Shown in pieces: positions 15,212-23,071 of a DNA stretch of 36,292 nt (positions within the stretch are counted from its first letter, which is position 1; each line of letters opens with the position of its first letter). The notes below the pieces were generated by a model, which saw only the letters and a program-made list of their open reading frames with translations, made no database searches and had not been told where the DNA came from. Location: assembly GCA_034437795.1 (NCBI GenBank), contig DAOTTI010000227.1, positions 1 to 36,292 of the forward strand. Reading direction: 5' to 3'. The position numbers and the translations under genes were made by a program. Source of the stretch: DAOTTI01 sp034437795 (GTDB lineage Bacteria > Chloroflexota > UBA11872 > UBA12225).

Positions 15212-15702
15212 GTGCCCAGGTCTGCCATATCCGCCGCCACCACACCGTCGCTGGCGTGTGCGCCTCCCGCCCTGCCCGCGCCGCTGCCGCTGGAGGCCAG
15301 TGTCGACGGCGGGCTGCCCCGGTTGAGCGCAGCCGATGCCGTGCTGGGGCGCTGCCGACGCCGTGCTGGGGCCGTGCTGGGGGTGATGCGCGGCGCTCGC
15401 GGCGGTGGCGCGCGGCGTCGGTGCGGCACCCGCTGGCAGTGCTGGTGCGGTAGCGGGTGTTCCAGATCGCCTGCCTCGCCTGTGGCGACGACGACCGGAA
15501 CGACGCCGACATCCTGCGCACCGCCCGCTGCTCAAGGTGGTCTGCGGCCGCTGGCCGGAGACGGGTCCGGACCTGGCCAGCCAGCCCACCGTCGCGCGGC
15601 TGGAGCACGGCGTGGCGCGCCACGCCGTGCTCCCGGCTGGCGCTCGCCCTCGCCGCAGTCTCCCTGCGCGAGCGCGAGCGGCTGGCGCGGGAGCGCGGCG
15701 AC
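15212..15702 (+). pseudogene. IS1380-type transposase N-terminal remnant
   Basis: Pieces in several frames match the N-terminal part of IS1380-family DDE transposases in the right order: SVDGGLPRLSAADAVLG, then VRHPLAVLVR, a TAG at 15451-15453 (usually Gln), RVFQIAC and DDDRNDADILRT, then after a frameshift LLKVVCGRWPETGPDLASQP, and finally RLALALAAVSLRERER. At least two frameshifts and one stop are present and the DDE catalytic part is missing; it stops against the CAX gene. No terminal inverted repeats were recognised. Confidence 0.72.
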
Positions 15703-15705
15703 CGG

Positions 15706-16890
15706 TCAGGCCGGCACGAAGTAGGTCGCCAGCCCGACGATGGCGTACAGCGCCAGGAGCAGCAGCCCTTCGAACCAGTTCGATTCGCCGTCCAGCGAGG
15801 CCAGGGCCACGGCCAGCACGGCCAGGGCCATGCCGAAGAGCTCAAAGGGATGGAAGACGAGCGTCATCGGCTTGCCGATGAGGAAGGAGAAGATCACGAG
15901 CACCGGCGCCACCAGGAGGGCAATCTGGACGCTGGAATCCTTGGCGATGTTGATCGCCAGCTGCATCTGGTCCTTGCGGGCGAACACGATTGCCGAGAAG
16001 TGCTCGGCGGCGTTGCCGATGATGGCCACGACGATGAAGCCGACGAACAGGTCGGTCATGCCCAGCGCGTGCGCGGCCCCTTCCACCGCTCCGACCAGGG
16101 TTTCCGCCGCCAGCGCCGTCAGGAGGGTGGCTCCCAGCAGGAGCGCCGAAGCCGCGCGGATGGAGAGCGCCGGCGCCTCGTGCCGCGCGCTGTCGCGGGT
16201 GAGCTCGGTATAGATATCCGAGTGCGTGTGCAGGGAAAAGATCAGGCCGGCGACGTAGGCCACCAGTAGCACGCCGGCCGTGAGCAGGCTCAGCTCCTCT
16301 AATTGGGGGCTGCTCGCCCGCAGGCTCCCCAGGACGATCAGGTCGAAGATCGCCGGCATGACCATGCCCGCCACGGCCAGGAAGAGCATCAGGTTCTTGG
16401 CGCTGGCCCCGGTGGCGCTGAAGCGCTGGCTGCGCCGGCCCAGGCCGCCGACGAAGGCGGCCGCGCCAAAGACGAGCAGAATGTTGCCCAGGATGGAGCC
16501 GGACAGCGAGGCCTTCACCACGTCCTGCAGGCCAGCCGCGACGGCAAAGCCGGCGATGAGTAGCTCCGCTCCGTTGCCGAAGGTGGCGTTCAGAAACCCG
16601 CCGATCCCCGGGCCGGCGTGGAGCGAGAGCTGCTCCGTGGCGTGGCCAATGAGGCCGGCCAGGGGCACAATGGCCAGCGCGGCGGCGAAGAAGATCCACA
16701 CCTCCGGCGCGTGCAGCCACTCCAACGCCAGCGCGGCGGGGAGGAAAAGAAGCAGGACGTTCAGGCGGTTGCCGAAAAGCGCCTGGCCAAGGGCGGAGTG
16801 AGAAGGGCGAACTCGTTCATCCCTTAACGTCGCTGCTCCAGTTCCTGGCCGCTGGTCGCCGCTCTTCGATCCGTTCACCGCTGTGACCAC
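15706..16890 (-). CDS. cax: CAX-family Ca2+/H+ antiporter
   Basis: A 394-residue cation/proton exchanger. The two alpha repeats each hold the defining ion-binding motif: GFLNATFGNGAELLIA (98-113, Glu109) and GNAAEHFSAI (292-301, Glu296). About eleven hydrophobic segments fill the protein, with an acidic linker mid-way (HTHSDIYTELTRD). CAX proteins expel cytoplasmic Ca2+ (and sometimes Mn2+) using the proton gradient. The start used is GTG at 16890; the first 35 residues are polar and poorly conserved, and no strong ribosome binding site is visible, so the true start could lie inside. It abuts the transposase remnant at its 3' end. It complements the Mg2+ import genes of the same block. Confidence 0.9.
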   Translation of the reverse strand: MVTAVNGSKSGDQRPGTGAATLRDERVRPSHSALGQALFGNRLNVLLLFLPAALALEWLHAPEVWIFFAAALAIVPLAGLIGHATEQLSLHAGPGIGGFLNATFGNGAELLIAGFAVAAGLQDVVKASLSGSILGNILLVFGAAAFVGGLGRRSQRFSATGASAKNLMLFLAVAGMVMPAIFDLIVLGSLRASSPQLEELSLLTAGVLLVAYVAGLIFSLHTHSDIYTELTRDSARHEAPALSIRAASALLLGATLLTALAAETLVGAVEGAAHALGMTDLFVGFIVVAIIGNAAEHFSAIVFARKDQMQLAINIAKDSSVQIALLVAPVLVIFSFLIGKPMTLVFHPFELFGMALAVLAVALASLDGESNWFEGLLLLALYAIVGLATYFVPA

Positions 16891-17501
16891 CTCTACGGGC
16901 GCGCACGTCCGGCGGCTGCCGGTTGGAGCCGTGATGCGCTGCGACGGGAGTCATACCAATCGGGGTGAGCGCCGATACATGGCGCCCTCACCGGAAAGGC
17001 CGCAACCCCGCGCCCAATCAGCGGATGGAGAGAAGCCACCCGCATGCCAACGCGCACAACCGGAGGAGGCGGTTCCTGCCTGCCTCGAACGACGAAGCGA
17101 GGAGCAGCCGGCGCGCAGGGGGCACACGCACGTCAAGTGGCGTACTCGTGCATAGTCCGGGCTGGAGCAGTTCGGATGGTTCCCCCGCGGCTACCGATCG
17201 GTTAGGGCTGCCCGCGCAGGCGAGCGAGTTCGTCACGCAGGCGGGCTCGCTCGGCCTCAAGTGCCTTCGGTGTGGACCTCGTCTCCCCCACGGGCCGCCC
17301 GTCAGGCCGCCCGTCCCACTGCGGGGGCGCGATCGCCATCAATGGTGGCGCAACGGCGACCGGCGCAGTCGCTGCGGCCACAGGCGCGCTCCATCCCGCG
17401 CGCTCCATCCCGCGCGCGTCCCCAGGTCTCAACCCAGGTCGCACACCGGTTCTGCCGCCATTCTAGGGAGCCCCGCGGCAGGCGCCGGACCGGCGCCCCT
17501 G
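16891..17501. other. Gene-poor gap of about 610 bp
   Basis: I see no supported gene. A minus-strand frame at 17202-17444 ends with a coiled-coil-like ALEAERARLRDELARLRG, but its upstream part is low-complexity, so it may be the tail of a lost gene. There is also a short tandem GCGCGCTCCATCCC at about 17387-17416. Confidence 0.4.
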
Positions 17502-18500
17502 TTACACCGCCGCCCGCACGCGTCCCGTGGCGTAGATGGGCGTGCGCCAGAAGGCGTAGCCGGGGTGCCGGCCACGGACCACGTCGTGGAAGAGGCGCTC
17601 GATGCGCTGCGTGATGGGGCCGATCCCGCCGTCGCCCACCTGGTAGTGGTCCACCCAGCCCACAGGCGTCACCTCCGCGCCGGTGCCGCAGAAGAACACC
17701 TCGTCAGCCACGTACAGCTCGGTGCGGTCGATCTCTCGCTCCTGGGTGGGGATGCCCAGCTCATCGCGGCAGAAGCGTAGGATCGCCGTGCGGGTGATGC
17801 TCTCCAGCACTCCGCTGGTCAGGCTGGGCGTGATCGCTACTCCGTCGCGGACGATGAAGATGCAGGAGGCGGGGCCTTCAGTGACCTTGCCGGCGCTGTT
17901 GAGGAGAATAGGCTGGTCATAGCCATCCAGGACGGCTTCCAGCAGGGCCATGCGGCTGTTCTGGTAATTAGAGATGCACTTGATGCGGGGCGAGAGCTGG
18001 TTATCGCCGACCCGTGCCCATGAGCTGACGCAGGCGCGGATCACCTTCCCTGATCCGAGGACGGAGGTAAAGGGCGCCGTCGTGATGACGATGCCGGTGC
18101 GGCTGTCCTCCATGTCGCCGAACCAGGTGGCGTCGGCGTGCCAGGCCAGCGGGCGCACATAGGTGTCGCCACGGCACTGGTTGGCGCGGAGCAGGTCGCA
18201 GGACGCCTGCACTAGCTGCGCAGCGCTGAACTGGGGACGCATCCGTTGCAGGCGCATCGATTGGGCGAACCGCCGGTAGTGCTCCTGGAACTGCCAGCCG
18301 TAGAGCTCGCCCTCGTCTGCATTCCAGTAGGCTTTGATCCCTTCAAAGACCGCTCCCATCGTGGACCAGCCGAGGGTGCTGGCGTGAACGGTGGCGCGTT
18401 CCCAGGGCACCAGCTCGCCGTCCATCCATACGTAGCGCGGGGGGCGGCGCGCATCCGCGGCCGCAGCCGTACTGCCGGCAGAGGTTGAGGTGAGGGCCAT
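17502..18500 (-). CDS. ilvE: Branched-chain amino acid aminotransferase
   Basis: A 332-residue fold-type IV PLP enzyme. It transfers the amino group between glutamate and the keto acids of leucine, isoleucine and valine, the last step of their synthesis. Marks are VWMDGELVPWERATVHA at the N-terminus, FEGIKAYW, the PLP lysine in PRIKCISNYQNSRMAL (Lys174), the glutamate in GKVTEGPASCIFIV (Glu208) that binds the pyridine nitrogen, and GTGAEVTPVGWVD near the C-terminus. Length and motifs are normal. The ATG at 18500 is preceded by GGAG. Upstream lies a ladder of five AAGGA motifs. The gene stands alone, divergent from the 15-residue-repeat gene. Confidence 0.94.
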   Translation of the reverse strand: MALTSTSAGSTAAAADARRPPRYVWMDGELVPWERATVHASTLGWSTMGAVFEGIKAYWNADEGELYGWQFQEHYRRFAQSMRLQRMRPQFSAAQLVQASCDLLRANQCRGDTYVRPLAWHADATWFGDMEDSRTGIVITTAPFTSVLGSGKVIRACVSSWARVGDNQLSPRIKCISNYQNSRMALLEAVLDGYDQPILLNSAGKVTEGPASCIFIVRDGVAITPSLTSGVLESITRTAILRFCRDELGIPTQEREIDRTELYVADEVFFCGTGAEVTPVGWVDHYQVGDGGIGPITQRIERLFHDVVRGRHPGYAFWRTPIYATGRVRAAV

Positions 18501-18509
18501 CAGATTCGC

Positions 18510-18555
18510 TCCTTCATCGCTCCTTGAGGGTCCTTGGGGTTCCTTGAGGTTCCTT
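18510..18555 (-). repeat. Ladder of five AAGGA motifs before ilvE
   Basis: On the minus strand AAGGA occurs five times (plus-strand TCCTT starting at 18510, 18521, 18531, 18541 and 18551), spaced 10-11 bp. The nearest is the likely ilvE Shine-Dalgarno; the others are near-copies (CAAGGAACCT, CAAGGAACCC, CAAGGACCCT). It may be a simple tandem repeat, a translation stand-by array or a helix-phased binding site. Confidence 0.75.
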
Positions 18556-18774
18556 GAGAAGGTCGTCTTGCAGGGGCACGTGCGGGTACAAGGGTACAGC
18601 GTGCCGGCGTGTTGAGGGATGGCGAGGTGAAGGGTACCGGCCGCCTGCCGCCGTCGCTACGGGCCTTTGGGAGGCCCTGAACGAGCCTTCGAACGGGATG
18701 GTTACGTCAGAGCGCAGCAGGGCACGTCGGCCTGAGGCAGTGCGGGGCGGCCGCCGCGGGCGGCACGTCGTGTT

Positions 18775-18780
18775 TATAAT
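18775..18780 (+). promoter_or_regulatory. TATAAT -10 box
   Basis: A perfect TATAAT, striking in this GC-rich DNA, 50 bp upstream of the GTG of the repeat-protein gene. No matching -35 is obvious. Confidence 0.6.
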
Positions 18781-18829
18781 CCGGCCGGCATCAACTTCCC
18801 AGTACTTCGGGCGTAAGGGAGGCTGAGGG

Positions 18830-19177
18830 GTGACTACAAAAGACCTTGCGGCGGCCCGGCGGGAATACTATGCGGCCAATCGTGAACGGATCCTGGCCAA
18901 GCGGCGGGAGCACTACCGCCGCAACAAGGAGCGCCTGCTTGCGTATTCCCGCAAGTACTACCAGGAGAATAAGGAGAAGATCCGCGCCAAGAGCAAACGC
19001 TGGTACGAGCAGAACCGCCAGCGGAAGAGCCAGTACTGGAAGCAGTATTACCAGGCCCACCGCGAGGCGGTGCTGGCACGCAACCGCCAGCGCTACCATG
19101 CACGCAAGCTGGCCGCCATGACTGTGGCTACGATGGCGGTGGCAGCGCCGAACAATCCGCCGCCAGAGCTGAACTGA
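18830..19177 (+). CDS. Small basic protein of 15-residue tandem repeats
   Basis: A 115-residue protein, unknown to me. Residues 11-93 are built of repeats of exactly 15 residues. Tyrosine recurs at 14, 29, 44, 59, 74 and 89, asparagine at 17, 32, 47 and 62, and Glu/Gln at 19, 34, 49, 64 and 79. Unit examples are REYYAANRERILAKR, REHYRRNKERLLAYS and RKYYQENKEKIRAKS. The protein is rich in Arg, Lys and Tyr with almost no hydrophobic core, and ends in an Ala/Pro tail. The DNA of the units has diverged while the pattern is kept, which argues for a real, selected protein. Start GTG at 18830 with AAGGGAGG 7 nt upstream and a TATAAT box. Nucleic-acid binding or a right-handed helical rod are guesses only. 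Confidence 0.82.
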   Translation: MTTKDLAAARREYYAANRERILAKRREHYRRNKERLLAYSRKYYQENKEKIRAKSKRWYEQNRQRKSQYWKQYYQAHREAVLARNRQRYHARKLAAMTVATMAVAAPNNPPPELN

Positions 19178-19240
19178 AGCGCCTGCCCCGCGGGGCCGGC
19201 CGCACTCACCTCGGCCCGCTACCCTCCCGCGCCGACGGGA

Positions 19241-19273
19241 AGACGCGGGGACGCGCAGACGCGGAGACGCGGG
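19241..19273. repeat. GACGCGG-type repeat array
   Basis: GACGCGGGGACGCGCAGACG continued by CGGAGACGCGGG, the same family as 6277-6480 and the uppP insert. It lies downstream of the repeat-protein gene. Confidence 0.7.
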
Positions 19274-19376
19274 AATCCTGGGGAGCGCCGGCCAGGTGGA
19301 GTGCATTCCGGAGCGGCAGCGCGCAACCTGGGAGCCCTGGTGGCAGGCAGCTTCGGCGCCGCACCGTCGATGGCTG

Positions 19377-19586
19377 ATGTACGCACCCATACAGAGGGCG
19401 CATGGGCAGGCTGATGGCGGCTATCAGGTGGAAGTCATATGCGCCCACCCGTGCAGGGGACGCATGCCGCGCGCAAGGCCAAGCCCGCTTAGCCTGGATA
19501 TGCGCCCACCCGTGCAGGGGACGCATCGCTGCCGTCGGCGTTCGGGCCGTGCACCACGCTGCGCACCACCCGTGCAGGAGGCGCAT
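19377..19586. repeat. CRISPR-like cluster: four 27-28 bp repeats, 32-35 bp spacers
   Basis: Copies 2 (19439-19465) and 3 (19500-19526) are identical 27-mers beginning ATGCGCCCACCCGTGCAG and ending GGGGACGCAT. Copy 1 (19377-19403) and copy 4 (19559-19586) are degenerate versions. The ends of successive copies are 62, 61 and 60 bp apart and the three spacers (35, 34, 32 bp) are unrelated to each other. The repeat is partly palindromic (ATGCG and CGCAT ends). Geometry fits a small CRISPR array, but there are no cas genes in the window and only two copies are exact. An operator cluster or another interspersed repeat is equally possible. Confidence 0.55.
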
Positions 19587-19695
19587 CGTGCCGGAGTGCT
19601 GGTTCAGTCTCCGTGGACGATAGCCGCGATCCCATGGCCATGACCAGGAGCGGCAGGCTGTGTAGCTGCTTACCGGATACGCGTTCTGCGTAGCG

Positions 19696-19782
19696 CGTAC
19701 AATCCATGCTCGTATGGACGTAACCCGCTTCGGGGCTGGAGCAAACCAACACGGCACGTACAATCCATGCTCGTATGGACGT
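19696..19782 (+). repeat. 61-bp-spaced duplication of the pepA promoter/start region
   Basis: CGTACAATCCATGCTCGTAT and then GGACGT appear at about 19696-19721 and again at 19757-19782, exactly 61 bp apart. The second copy contains the pepA start (ATGGACGTGACC); the first has a matching ATGGACGTAACC. Each contains TACAAT and the dyad TCCATGCTCGTATGGA. Confidence 0.8.
19759..19764 (+). promoter_or_regulatory. Candidate -10 (TACAAT) of pepA
   Basis: TACAAT ends 10 nt before the pepA ATG and there is no Shine-Dalgarno, so a leaderless or nearly leaderless mRNA is likely. An identical box at 19698-19703 belongs to the duplicated copy. The dyad TCCAT, GCTCG, TATGGA overlaps the start. Confidence 0.45.
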
Positions 19783-21364
19783 GACCGTGCAGGCGGGCCG
19801 GCTGACCGAGGTGGAGGCCGACGCGATCGTCGTCAACCTGTTCCAGGGAGTGATGCAGCCGGGCGGGGCGACGCGCGCGGTGGATAGCGCCCTGCGCGGG
19901 GCCATCAGCCGGCTCATCGCGCTGGGCGACTTTACCGGCCGGCTCAACCAGACGGCGGTGCTGTACCCCGATGCCGGCGGTGAGCCAGCTCCGGGGCAGG
20001 GCCAGCCGGGGGTCAAGGCCCGGCGCGTGCTCCTGGTGGGGCTAGGGAAGCCAGAGGAGTTCACGCTGGATCGCGTGCGCCAGGTGGCGGCGACGGCAGC
20101 GCGCCGCGCGCGCGGCCTGGGGGTGCGGACGCTGGCCACGGTCCTGCACGGCGCGGGGGCCGGCGGCATTGCCCCGCGAGAGGCGGCGCAGGCCATTGTG
20201 GAGGGGAGCATCCTGGGGCTGTACCGCTTTGACGAGCTCAAGAGCAGGCGCGAGGACGAAGAGGAGCCAGCGGGGGAGATCGAGCGCCTGACCATCGTTG
20301 AGCTGGATAGCCAGAAGGTCCCCGAGATCGAGGCGGGGACGGCCCGCGGGCGCATCCTGGCGGAGAGCGCCTGCTTTGCGCGCACGCTGGTGGTGAAGCC
20401 GGGGAACATGCTCAGCCCCCGCGCGCTGGCCGAGGCGGCGCGCCAGATGGCGGCGGAGACCGGCCTGCGCTGCGAGGTCCTGGAGCCGGCGCAGATCGAA
20501 GCGCTGGGAATGGGCGCCTTCCTGGGGGTGGCCCGCGGGTCTGAGGAGCCCTGCCGCTTCATCATCCTGGAGCACGTTCCCCAGGGGACGGAAGGTCAAC
20601 CGCCGCTGGTGCTCTGCGGCAAGGCGATTACCTTCGACAGTGGCGGCATCTCCATCAAGCCGGGCGAAGGCATGTGGCAGATGAAGGACGACATGGCCGG
20701 GGGCGCGGCCGTCATCGGCGCGCTGCGCGCCCTGGCCCTGCTGGGGGTGCGCCGACGGGTGGTGGGACTGGTGCCGGCGACGGAAAACATGCCCAGCGGG
20801 CGGGCGTTCCGTCCGGGCGACGTGCTTCGGGCCATGGACGGCCAGACGATCGAGGTGATCAGCACCGACGCGGAAGGGCGGCTGGTGCTGGCCGATGCCC
20901 TGGCCTACGGCCATCGCTACCAGCCCGCGGCGATGGTCGACGTGGCCACCCTGACCGGCGGCGTGGTCACCGCGCTCGGCCACGGCGCCGCCGGCGTGAT
21001 GGGCAACGATGCGGACGTGATCGCGCGCCTGAAGCGGGCGGGCGAGGCCACAGGCGAGCGGGTGTGGGAGCTGCCGCTCTGGGACGACGCGTACAAGCGC
21101 GCCATCCGCAGCGACATCGCCGACATGAAGAACACGGGGACCGGGCGCGCAGCCAGCCCGATCGCCGGGGCCATGCTGCTCAAGCAGTTCGCCAAGCGGG
21201 TGCCATGGGCGCACGTGGACATCGCCGGCATGTCCTGGGCAGACACCGATACGCCGTACACGCCCAAGGGGGCCACGGGCTACGGCGTCCGGCTCCTGGT
21301 CGAGTTTGTCGCGTCGTACGACGTCGCCGAGAGCGCTCCAAGCCCCGCAGCCGCGGCCAGGTGA
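19775..21364 (+). CDS. pepA: Leucyl aminopeptidase (M17)
   Basis: A 529-residue M17 zinc/manganese aminopeptidase that removes N-terminal residues, preferably leucine, from peptides in the cytoplasm as a hexamer. The catalytic half shows KAITFDSGGISIKPGEGMWQ (Lys283, Asp288), MKDDMAGG (Asp306) and STDAEGRLVLADAL (363-376, with Asp365, Glu367 and Arg369), a slight variant of the usual NTDAEGRL. The N-terminal macro-like domain (about 1-170) is present. The ATG at 19775 is supported by homology and by the TACAAT box. Its start region is duplicated 61 bp upstream. An MFS remnant begins 9 nt after the stop. Confidence 0.95.
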   Translation: MDVTVQAGRLTEVEADAIVVNLFQGVMQPGGATRAVDSALRGAISRLIALGDFTGRLNQTAVLYPDAGGEPAPGQGQPGVKARRVLLVGLGKPEEFTLDRVRQVAATAARRARGLGVRTLATVLHGAGAGGIAPREAAQAIVEGSILGLYRFDELKSRREDEEEPAGEIERLTIVELDSQKVPEIEAGTARGRILAESACFARTLVVKPGNMLSPRALAEAARQMAAETGLRCEVLEPAQIEALGMGAFLGVARGSEEPCRFIILEHVPQGTEGQPPLVLCGKAITFDSGGISIKPGEGMWQMKDDMAGGAAVIGALRALALLGVRRRVVGLVPATENMPSGRAFRPGDVLRAMDGQTIEVISTDAEGRLVLADALAYGHRYQPAAMVDVATLTGGVVTALGHGAAGVMGNDADVIARLKRAGEATGERVWELPLWDDAYKRAIRSDIADMKNTGTGRAASPIAGAMLLKQFAKRVPWAHVDIAGMSWADTDTPYTPKGATGYGVRLLVEFVASYDVAESAPSPAAAAR

Positions 21365-21373
21365 GCCGCCGCT

Positions 21374-21835
21374 ATGCTGGGCGTCCTGCGCCAGTGGAAC
21401 CTGGCCCTGCTATGGCTCGCCGGCGCCGTCTCGATCCTGGGCGACTACGTACTGTTCAGTGCGTTGCCGTTCTACGTCTATGCGCTCACCGGCTCAGCGC
21501 TCGCCACCGGCGCCATGTTCGTCGCGGAGGCCCTGCCCAGAGTGGCGCTCGGCTCCATCGCCGGCGCCTTCGTGGACCGTTGGGACCGCAAGCGCACGCT
21601 GGTGGTTGCCGACCTTGCGCGCGGGGCGCTCTTGCTTCCGCGTGGCCGCGCTGGCGGCCTTCTCGCTGCTCCGTGGCGCCACTGCGCGACGCGCTGCATT
21701 GGAGGCGCCGGGCCTGACGGCGTCGAAGCGGACTGCCGGCGCCGTAGCATCCGTATCGTGCGCCCTCCAGCTTCTGGCCATTGGCTCCCCTGGGGCAATG
21801 GCCATGCGCATGCTGGGTGCCCCGTTCGCGCGTGA
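21374..21835 (+). pseudogene. Truncated MFS transporter
   Basis: The first 90 residues are a good match to the start of MFS_3-type exporters: LALLWLAGAVSILGDYVLFS, ALPFYVYALTGSALATGAMF and FVDRWDRKRTLVVADLARG (the loop 2-3 motif). After about 21640 the transporter pattern is lost and the frame ends at 21835. At least ten expected helices are missing, so this is a truncated, probably dead gene. It follows pepA by 9 nt. Confidence 0.65.
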
Positions 21836-21927
21836 TCCGGCGCTCGCTTGGGGAGCGTGCTTCGCGGAGTACTGGAGCAAGGGCGAGAATGGCCAGGCCG
21901 GTGGTCTGAGCCGGCCTTAAGCCGGCC

Positions 21928-22740
21928 TTAGGCCGATGCCCCGCGCAGGAACGAGGTCATCAGGCGCTGCGAGAGGTGGTCTCGCACCACGGTGAGGTCC
22001 TTCACTGTATCCACGGCCCGCCAGAAGTTCTGGGACTTATAGCCGAGCAGCTTCCCCTCTTTGGCCAGCCGGGGGAAGGTGTGCTCCTCATGGTCGCCCT
22101 TATCAGGGAGCAGGTCGCGGATGGCGGGATCGAGGACGTAGACGCCGCCGTTGACCCAGTAGGGGAGCACCGGCTCCGAACGGAAGCCGACCACCCGCGC
22201 CGCCCGCGCGCCCTCTGGGGAGGCGGCGGGCCCCGCGCTCGGTGTGCCCGCTGGGCTCGGCAGGCCCGGCGCGGGGTCCCCGTCGAGGTCGACGATGCCG
22301 TACTGGCTGACGAACGGGACCAGCAGGATGGTGGCCATCGCCCCGGCCTGCCGGTGGGCCTCGATCATCGGCGCCAGGTCGAAGCTGGTCATCACGTCGC
22401 CGTTGGTGGCGATCACGGGGGAGTCGCTCGGCTCGAGGTGGGTCCAGGCCAGCTTGATCCCGCCGCCGCGGCCGAGAGGCTCGTCCTCGACGGCGTAACG
22501 GATCTCCACCCCGAACTTCTGGCCATCCTCGAAGTAGCGCTGGATGACCTCGTACCGGTAGCCGCAGGAAAAGACGATGCGCTTCACGCCCTGGCTGGCC
22601 AGCCACCGCACCTGGTACTCCAGGATGGGCTTGTCCAGAATGAGCACCATCGGCTTGGGCCGGTCGTCGGTGAAGGGGCGGAGCCGCTCGCCTTTCCCGC
22701 CGGACAGGATAATCGCCTGCAAGTCGCTGGAAACCGCCAT
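21928..22740 (-). CDS. Sugar-nucleotide pyrophosphorylase (NTP_transferase)
   Basis: A 270-residue nucleotidyltransferase of the NDP-sugar pyrophosphorylase family, using a sugar 1-phosphate and an NTP. Marks: QAIILSGGKGERLRPFTDDR (8-27, nucleotide binding), RPKPMVLILDKPILEYQV, ATNGDVMTSFDL (the Asp that binds metal) and WVNGGVYVLDPAIRD. The closest known group is mannose-1-phosphate guanylyltransferase-like proteins. Residues about 146-178 are a Pro/Ala/Gly-rich insert in a surface loop. The ATG at 22740 gives the usual N-terminus; an alternative start 33 nt upstream is less likely. It could work with the phosphohexomutase and glycosyltransferase at 690-3145, though it is not linked to them. 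Base and sugar specificity are not certain. Confidence 0.87.
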   Translation of the reverse strand: MAVSSDLQAIILSGGKGERLRPFTDDRPKPMVLILDKPILEYQVRWLASQGVKRIVFSCGYRYEVIQRYFEDGQKFGVEIRYAVEDEPLGRGGGIKLAWTHLEPSDSPVIATNGDVMTSFDLAPMIEAHRQAGAMATILLVPFVSQYGIVDLDGDPAPGLPSPAGTPSAGPAASPEGARAARVVGFRSEPVLPYWVNGGVYVLDPAIRDLLPDKGDHEEHTFPRLAKEGKLLGYKSQNFWRAVDTVKDLTVVRDHLSQRLMTSFLRGASA

Positions 22741-22887
22741 TGCGCCTGACTTCAACCTACTCGAACGTACCACGCACTACCGTCGGCAGCGGCGTTCAAG
22801 GGGCGGAATTATATCCATCACGTTTATGGTTCAAACGTTCACGGTTCAAAGAGGGGGCCTGCCGGCTCCAGCCTGACTGCGGGGTGG

Positions 22888-22990
22888 CGCAGGAGCCTCA
22901 GGATCGCGCAGGAGCCTCAGGATCGCGCAGCAGCCTCAGGATCGCGCAGCAGCTTCAGGATCGCGCAGCAGCAGAGTAGCAAGCAGCGAG
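22888..22990. repeat. Four 19-bp tandem repeats plus heptamer remnant
   Basis: CGCAGGAGCCTCAGGATCG repeats at 22888, 22907, 22926 and 22945, the last two with small changes, followed by a partial unit. Next to it, AGTAGCAAGCAGCGAGGG (22974-22991) belongs to the AGTRGCG heptamer family of 5608 and 32292. The gap 22741-23071 has no gene. Confidence 0.85.
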
Positions 22991-23071
22991 GGCTGAGCGA
23001 GCGCTTGGCCACGGTGATTTTGATGGACGCGGCCAGATTGCAGCACCCAGCAGCGTCATCGTCGCGGAGCA

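Noticed and set aside
17202..17444. Minus-strand frame with coiled-coil-like C-terminus
   Set aside because: Most of it is Pro/Ala-rich without homology and it lacks a start signal; mentioned only as a possible gene tail.
18501..18829. T-box or leader-peptide attenuator upstream of ilvE
   Set aside because: No AGGGTGG-type T-box sequence and no leucine/valine-rich short frame was found.
19377..19586. Firm CRISPR array call
   Set aside because: Only two exact repeats, no cas genes and no recognised leader; kept as a CRISPR-like repeat.
19206..19763. Minus-strand frame of 185 codons with repeated MRPLHGW-like peptides
   Set aside because: The peptide repeats only reflect the DNA repeats of the CRISPR-like cluster; no start signal or homology.
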